A stretch of 64,000 nucleotides of DNA from Bactericera cockerelli (Eukaryota > Arthropoda > Insecta > Hemiptera > Triozidae): positions 26,498,866 to 26,562,865 of the forward strand of contig CM044964.1 of the NCBI GenBank assembly GCA_024516035.1, given 5' to 3'. Shown piece by piece: positions 13,201-22,200 of this stretch. Every line of letters begins with the position of its first letter. Position 1 is the stretch's first letter. The notes beneath the pieces were generated by a model, which searched no databases, had not been told where the DNA came from, and saw nothing but the letters and a program-made list of their open reading frames with translations. The translations under genes were made by a program, and so were the position numbers.

Positions 13201-16200
13201 GAGGTCAAATTTTTTTTTAATTATCAAAAAAAAAAAATCTGATGGAATATTTTATTCATACCTGTATGTGACCTGTTGTAACACTAACAACACTTTTATC
13301 AGGTGATCTTCTGGGAAAACGAACCAAGTAAGTCTCAAAAAATTATGTTCAAAATCTTAAAAGTGTTGACCGTGTAGGGTCGTCTTGTACTCAAAGAGTA
13401 ATTAGCTATTTATGTCTGATAATTATTTTCCTTGGAATTAATTAAAGGCCAGTCAAATGAATGATTTTTTGTTTCTCGATGATAGTTTTCAAGCATATTA
13501 TTCTGCGTTCTATGAAATATTATCTTTAAACTTCTTGAAGCCAGCGTCGATGGCATGTTGAATACACCGGTTCCCTTCAGAACACCGAAGTTAAGCGAAA
13601 TCCAGCGAGGTTAAGACTTGGATGGGTGACCATTCAAATTCTAATTCTCGTGACGCTGGCTTTTCCCGGCCCCACTCAGTTTCCTGCGAATGGAGGGTAA
13701 AACCCCCGTCGTGATATGACCATGGCAGTTGAAAGCGACGTTAAACCCCACTTAAAAAAAAAAAAAAAAAAAAAAAAAACTTCTTGAGTTTTTTTAGTAG
13801 ATACAAGTTACATAATGCTGAAATGAATTTAGCATAAATATGAAGCTGCCAACAGGAACATTTGGGATCACGTGAAAAACATAGTTTACGAAATACCAGT
13901 GGAGACGCAAGAGTAGCAGAATCTGGTAGCAAGAATCCTGTTGGCATTCCATGACCTGCCAGAAAACCCTGGAATCTTCCACAACTTTCGACGAAACATG
14001 ATGAAGAGGTTCAACCTTTGCATCCAGGAAGGTGTACGCCACTTCCAACAGTTCCTCTGAGGGAATTGAGAAGGGAGAGAGAGAGATAGAGAGAGAGAGA
14101 GAGGCAAGAAGGTAGAAGGTAGAGGAGTAGTTCCGAGTTAGAACTAAGGTACTAAAGTCACCATTGGTTTCAAAAATTTGTGTGAGGAGAATCCATAGTG
14201 TGTAAAATGGCAACAGTCTTTTTTATTTTGTAGTCATGATTTTTTTGCTGGCTCTGGTGTTCGGATCGGGGTGGGATCTTCCGCATGGCAAGTGACTAGC
14301 TTACAATTGAGCTAATCATGCGCTTCTAATCGTTTCTCATTGAACATACTAACACAAAATGTTTTTTAAAATACTTTTTTGTTTATATCAAAATAGAATA
14401 AAACATAATAAAGACTGCAAAAGTTTATTAATTTTACAAAATATTATCTTGTTTTTTTTTCAAAATTTCCATTAAGAGTTGGCAATCGGTAAATATTTGT
14501 TATTTAATTAGTATTGTTTACGATAGAAGAACCTACCTACATATTTACCTGGTTCCATTTCGCATAAACTCTATTTTCGTAAGGAAAATTCGCTAGTTTT
14601 TTTTCTCTTGTAGGGAAGCATAAGAAAAACCATCCTTATACATTATCAAGGCAGTCTCTCAGGGGCTTACATGAATAATAATTATGTGTATTGTGATACC
14701 AATAGTATCTGATATAACTCAATTTACAGATGGTATTACCCCCCAAAAAAAAACCCATAAGTTGTTAGTGTTACAACAGGTCACATACAGGTATGAATAA
14801 AATATTCCATCAGATTTTTTTTTTGTTGATAATTAAAAAAAATTTGACCTCCGAGAATTGAACCTCGGTAATGCGACCATCACTCTTAGATCTACCACAT
14901 TTAGCTAGCACCACTGTCTAACTGTGGAGCACGAAAATTATCATGTGAATTTACCTAAACTGGCTGATGAAAGCATGTGAGACCGCGGTATTCAAAAAAA
15001 GCAATGTAAACAATTTTTGTAAACAATACAAGACGCCCTTACATAGTCTACAGCTAGAAAACTCTTAGGGCGGAATTAATAGACGTTTTTGTAATACCTC
15101 TGTGGCGCTAAGTCACGGATTGCGTACTGTGTAAGATAGGGAAAATCGACACTTACCAACGACTTAAGTTATTGATGTTGTCTATTAATTCCGCCCTTAG
15201 GATTTTTGAAGAGTTTTTGGCAAACATCTAATAATTTTTTCCCAGAAGATCACGTGATAAAAAATCGTAAAATTATTTTTTAGCATCCTCGGGGTGGCCG
15301 CCAACTTTTATCAAACTTGCCCGTGTCTGTGCCAAAATTTGTTCGGACAAATGTCGAGTGTTTTATTTAGTAAAAAAGCGTTTTCGTGTGTTTTTTTTTC
15401 TGTTCAGGTGTAAAAAAATATGACAAACCAAACCGTAAAAAACAAAGTAGTGTAACTAGAAACATCGAAATTTTGTTGGCTTTCTGCAGAATTGTTCAGA
15501 ATCAACTCATCTTAAACAGGAAAAAAGTACTGACCTGAAGAATAAGCCAAAGTCGGACTTTTTTGGAAAGTTGCAAAAAATCACTTTGTGCAGTTACGAA
15601 GGCGAATCCGAAAAAACGGATTGCAGATCCTAGCTGGAAATGTCGTCAGTAACCTACCATTAACGGGTGTAAACGATTTTTTGGTCCACCCTGTACAGTC
15701 ACAACTAGATGTAAGAGAACTGAATATAAGAGAACTGAATATAAGAGAACTGGATATAAGAGAAACCTTGATATAAGAGAACTGGATATAAGAGAAACCT
15801 TGATATATGAGAACTGGATAAAAGAGAAACATTGATATAAGAGAACTGGATATAAGAGAAACCTTGATATATGAGAACTGGATATAAGAGAAACCTTGAT
15901 ATAAGAGAACTGGATAAAAGAGAAACATTGATATAAGAGAACTGGATATAAGAGAAACCTTGATATAAGAGAACTGAATATAAGAGAAACCTTGATATAA
16001 GAGAAACCTTGATATATGAAAACTGAATATAAGAGAAACTTTGATATAAGAGAACTGAATATAAGAGAACAATGTGCAGGTCCAATTTACCTCTCTAAGA
16101 GAATATAATAAAAATAATATCGCCTTATTTATACTGCCCGATCAGGACTATTAAAGTCCCATTATTCCAGCAGTAAACCCAAGACATATTATTCTGTGGT

Positions 16201-19200
16201 AAAAATCCCAAATGGGAGGATAACTTGTCATGTCCCGGCTGGGTTTCGAACCAACGACCTCTGAAAACAGCTCTGGATTCACAGAGTGCCGCTTTTACCA
16301 CTGAGCTACCGGGACAGAAATAATGCGACATGTCAAATTTAATTTTTATTAATGATAATATTAACATTTAGAATTTACATAGTATAATATTGTTATTAAT
16401 ATAACAAAAGAAAGTAAAAAGAACAATAACAAAAGTTAAAATAATAACAATTAGTATGCCCTAAAATAATAATAATAATAATAATCCTCGTGACCTACTC
16501 TTGTGAGAGACGTATTAGGAATGAGCTATTCGAGGAATTCAGTTGGTGTAGAATTCGCGAGACAGAAAGTTGATGTATGACTCGTGACAAGCACATGGGA
16601 ATGTGGTTGTGACGCTGTATCGGCCCACACCTTAGAGGCTATTATTAATTTATTTATTTTTTTGCCATGAAAAAATAATAAGTAATGTCAAATTAAAGGT
16701 CTGTTAATTTTATTTTTACCTACTGATTAAAAAAAATCACAAAAGTAATGTCAGAACTAATCCCCCCTTACTAAATGTTCACCCTATTTGGGACTTACCT
16801 ACTTAAAAAAAAAGATGAGTGTTTCACCGCCGTTTTTATTTTGTAGCCATAAAACACGAGCTACTGTAGACGCTTGTTGTCTGTGTTGTAGCCTACCCAT
16901 CCCGTAGTATGCCTCCCCTCAAATGGGCGAGAAGTGACTCAATACTTTTCAATTAGGTGCTGGGTCAAAACGAGCGCACCGGAAGGTATCCCTTACAAAC
17001 AATTGTAAACAAATTATGAATACAAATTTTTGTCGGCACGGGGGATCGCACCCGGTACCTTCCGCATGGCAAGCGAGTGCTTAACCACTGAGCTAATCGT
17101 GCGTTCTCATTTGATCGATCTAGATAGCTGAGTTTTCTAGATAAGTTTTAATAAATCGTTTCTTTTTCATTGTTATTAATGCATTGTAATTTATCTTACC
17201 ATCAAATACAAAAATAAGTTTAATTGACAAAATAAGCTTCGCCTGATTCAATCGTTTCAAGCAATCTTCCATTTCCTCACCATGATGGAAGTTGATTAAC
17301 TTTAGTGTTTAACCAAATCGGCCAGTTCTAGGTACATCCAAATATTTGTTTTCTCCAGCCTTGTTCACAAGGTTCGATTCTCGCCCAGGGCAAACATATC
17401 TAACAAAACCTAACAGTGTTTTAGAAATATGCGAAGTCTTTTATTTACTCAAAGAAATGGGTGTGGGTCCTGAATTTCTAGCAAGGTTAAAGAGAGAATT
17501 TGTTTATTTTGACCTCTCATCATTTCAAATCCATCTTAAGATGTTCGCAAGTGTGTTGATTAATGAAAGTATGGTTGAGTAAAGAATAATGAATTGACTG
17601 TCTGGACAAACTTTAAATTAGGATTTAATGCCCTAAGATTGATGACTGTAGACTGGAGGTAGATCTCTGATAGCCAGCGGAGATGGCACGGTGAAGACCA
17701 GTGGCGTAGTCGGGGGAGGGGGGGGTTGGGGTTGTGTTTGGGGACTAAACCCCCCCGCCCTCGAAATTTCCAAGAAACCCCAGCAAAGATGGAATATACG
17801 TTAGGCGAGATTTCTGAACCCACTTCAACCCCCCCCCCCAAATGTAGGTCTAGCTACGCCACTGGTGAAGACGTCAGTTCTCATCAGACCACTGAGGTTA
17901 AAACACGTCCAGCGTGGTGAGGAAATGAACTTAAGCACTCGCTTGCCATGCGGAAGGTCCCGGGTTCGAACCCCCGCGCCGACAAAAATTTGTATTCAAA
18001 ATTTGGTTACAGTTGTTTGTAAGGGATACCTTCCGGTGCGCTCGTGTTGACCCAGCACCTAAATGGGAAGTATTTTGTCACTTCTCGCCCATCAGAGGGG
18101 AGGCATACTACGGGATGGGCAGGCTACAACACAGACCACAAGCGTCTACAGTAGCTCCTGTTTCATGGCTACGAAATAAAAAAAGGCTGTGAAACACTCA
18201 TTTAAAAAAAAAAAAAAAAAAACTGATGACCGTTCTGGGAATTGTTGGGTGGAAGAGATTCCCACAGGGAATAACCCCGCCCTTTAGGTAGGACATGAAC
18301 TTCATTCTTTTTTTTTTCTTTCTTGTATCTTTGCTTAATCTTTTATAATAATAGTTTCGAATATATCCAGTCCCACGTTCTGCTAGCTGTTTCCGGCCCC
18401 ACTCAGGCTGTATGATGGATTATTAGAATTGCATAGCTATCACTTGTCATCTGGCGTCATTACGAAAGTAACCTCATCAAAATAGTAATCCCAGTTTCAG
18501 TGTTGCTAAAAGAATTAGCGATTGTGAAAGTGTTTTTTTTTTAACTTTACGAGCCAGTAAAAAACCTAACGTCCCGTAACGCCATTACACCGGTGCGGTG
18601 TGAGTGACAGCTGATGAAACCATAATGGCGAAGAAGACACGAAAAGAGAGAAACATCAGACAAAGAGATCCGAAGTATATCAAGGCATGGCCGTACTCAC
18701 CAAGGCGTTCATGCCTTGCCTAACTTTAATATAATAATAACAGTCTTTAGTGGAAGGTAACCACCAGGCGAGGTTAATGCTTAAAGCATTTTCTACCACC
18801 TAACCCTCAGAGTCTATCACCAGTGCGGTGGTAAGGCATGACCTTAACACCAGTGCGGCCAAGACCTTGCTAACTTTATAACCGTAACGAAAAATTGATG
18901 AGAATCGACCCCCCCCATTGATTAGATCATGATATTTATATTTGAGAAAATTATAGAAAGTACAAATTAATAGGCATGGCCGTACCCACCAGTTATGTCA
19001 TGTCTTAAGGTAGGATCACACTAATATGGCACAGATGCCATATTTTCTATGACGAGAAAAAAAAAACAAATAGCACATATAATACGAGTATATGGCACTC
19101 ACACGATGCTATATAATGTGGCTAAAAACTCTATGGCATTGTATGTCTTCCCCCTTGCCATAGACAAGCCTGCCAGTCGTCACCATATCATATTGTAGAC

Positions 19201-22200
19201 CATGTGTGTGATGAAGCACTCACACGAATGCCATAGATCCTGCCATACGTCTATGGTACCATAGAAAAAACTTGTTGCCATAGACCCAAATAGTATAGGT
19301 CATGTAAACAAAGACCAATCACACGCTATGGAAAGGGAGATGGAGATTATATGTCGCTCTGCCATATCGTGTGATCCTACCTTTAGTTCATCATAAAGTT
19401 AGTCACGTTGAAAATAAGAGCAATCTGCTGGTATCATTTATGTTACTACTGTTTTATCATTTTTATCTTCTTCCTCTTTTTAGCTTAACATATTTTTATC
19501 TTAATGAAACTATGGTTCTTCTGTTATACATTTAAATATAATACCTATTTTTTACTAAATCATATTGTCATAATTATTTTTCATTTTATAGCTGGGTGAT
19601 GTACTGATGTTGTGCATCGTAATGCTGCTCATGTACCACAATATATACAGGGTGTATCAAAAGGTCATAGAAAAGAAACCACGTATAGTAGAGGTCAAGT
19701 AAAGGTTACTTTGCTCAATAAAACTTTATGCGGAAATGGATCCAAAAGAAACCACGTATAGAAGAGCTCAAATAAAGGCCACTTTTCTCAATAAAACCCT
19801 ATACGGCACTTAAAAATCGAAAAATAATTATTAAAAATCGAATTATTTTGCGATTGACTTCATTTTTTGTATGACGGCTCCGATTGCTATCATACTTCTT
19901 TGGTGAGTACTTATCACTTTTTCCCTGATTAGAGGCCATTTCCGTAAAAGGTTTTATTGAGAAAAGTGGTCAAAGTGGTCTTTTTTTTTGAGCTCTACTA
20001 TAATGGTTTCTTTTTGTGCATGAGCTTTTAATACGCCCTGTATATAGGTACATATCATCATTTGAGCACAAGACGTGACTAGAACTTTCACCCAAAAGTT
20101 TATGATGATTTGATGAAGTCTCTCTCTCTCTCTCCTCCCAATATGTTAAGCTTAGGAGGTAATAATTTTTATGTATTTATTATATTAATATTGGTTTATC
20201 TTAGAAGGTAATAATTATTATGTATTTATTATAGGTATTAATATCAGTATAGCTTATGAGGTAATAATTTATTATTATGTATTAATTCTCTTATTATTTT
20301 TATTTATCGTCTATTATTTAATATGAGTAAGTAAAGTGCGATTGCGATGTTTATTAGTGAATTTGGTATTAGAAAATCGAAAATATACATTACTGAAATC
20401 TCAACTAAACAAAATCAAGAACAACTTAATTTTTATGAACGCCTGTTATTTAAAACGAATATGCAATGTGCAATGACTAGTGAAATAAAAGCTTATCCTC
20501 TGAACGAACAAAATGAATAAGTTCTATAAAATAATGTAGCAGTTTGCGCAAGACGTATTATTATGCTAACTCGCATCTACATCTCTGCTTATAAAATAGA
20601 GTTTCACTCACTGATTCATCACTGTTTCTCCGAACTGATAAGTCCTAGAAAGCTGAAATTCTGTAGGTAGCTTTGTCTTATGGACTAGATGTGCAATAAG
20701 ACGGGATTTTTCGAAATTCCCACTACAACACCTGCTATTGGCGAAAAAGGATTTTTTGCTTTACGGCCATGCCTCGACCTGCAAAGCGGGCGACAGCCCA
20801 CTAGTAATAATATACATATAGAAAATATTATATTTATGGAATTATCTCTACCAAGCATTAGTACTAGTACTCCATGTGGTAACGACTCTCACTTGTAGAT
20901 GATCTAGCGCATGGACCCTTATCTAAGCCAAATGCTTGTAATTATCTCACTTATTTGAGTACCTACGTATATGAGCACACATGATAATTTTTAGACTGTG
21001 AAAGTTAGGTGGTAGAAAATGCTTTGAGGGATATCCTCGCTTCGTGGTTACCTTAGGTATTATAAATTATTATTAGGTATTATAAATTGTGAATGTCTCT
21101 CCGTCCCTACACAGGCTGGGTGAGGGTGGGTAGTTGATACGATTCCCAGCAAATGGAGGGTAAAACCCCCGTCCCAATCAGGACTTTAAATCACATAGAA
21201 TTGTTGGTGTCAGGAAAGGCATTCAGCCGTAAAAATGATCCATAACCTCAACCATGCGTTCAAAAAATGCCGACCCCAAGTAGGTTTGGGAAAAGGCAAA
21301 GGATAAGAGGAAGACTAAGGGTCGGGTAGAAGAGATTGCCATAGGCAATAACCCCGCCCTTTAGTTAGGACATATATTATGTATAATTGTATATATTTTT
21401 TTTTTCTTGTTTATATTATTAATACTGTCAACTTTATATTTAATTTTTACCATTATTTGTCTATACATATGTTCTACTAATAAAGAGTACCGACCTCAGT
21501 AGCTTGATGGATAAGGCAGCGGACTTGTAACCTGGAGGTCGGTGGTTCAAGTCCCGGTTTCAGCGTATATTTAGTAAAGCGAGTTTGACTAGTTGTGATA
21601 TCACGAAAGTGATTAACACAAATATGATAACTTTTTACATATTATGAACTAATAAAGAGTTTCTAAAAAAAAAAACTTACCACCGTCAACCTCCTCCTCC
21701 TCTTCCTCCCCCAAACCAATCCACTGCGCTGATTTCTGCAACAGCTTAGGCACATCAAACTGCACGGACTTGGTGTTCACCAGGGACGCAACTCGCTGCC
21801 AGATCAGGGAATCGATCCGGGACTCTCGGGCATCTTCGGAGAGACGACTGTCGAAGATGGGAGCTTCCTCCCTTTGGAAGGAGAAGGCACGGGAGCCTGG
21901 CTTCGAGACGAGGCTGACACCTGGTGGAGAAAATTGGAAACAAATTAATGGAAGTCGTATTTATCACATTTCTAACCGACCTCAGTAGCTTGATGGATAA
22001 GGCAGCGGACTTGTAACCTGGAGGTCGGTGGTTCAAGTCCCGGTTTCAGCGTATATTTAGTAAAGCGAGTTTGAGTAGTTGTGATATCACGAAAGTGATT
22101 AACACAAATATATGATAACTTAACTTTTAGTTATCACATTTGTATTGATCACAATCGTGATATCACAACCGTTCAGTCTTTTTATTATTATTATCTGACC

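Larger units (their letters stand above)
12507..15693. mobile_element. Fold-back Tc1/mariner-like element, copy 2 (with nested insertions)
   Basis: Ends CAGGGTGGACC.../...GGTCCACCCTG with TA duplications at 12505-12506 and 15694-15695. Inverted arms are about 800 bp each. The interior matches copy 1 and contains a transposase C-terminal relic. Two later insertions are defined by comparison with copy 1: a 5S-derived SINE (13539-13777) and a MITE (15068-15196). It lies in intron 3 of gene A. Confidence 0.9.

Noticed and set aside
15581..16085. Two overlapping minus-strand ORFs of 126-163 codons
   Set aside because: Openness comes from the 15-16-bp minisatellite; the translations are only repeats of YIQFSYIKVSL-type units.
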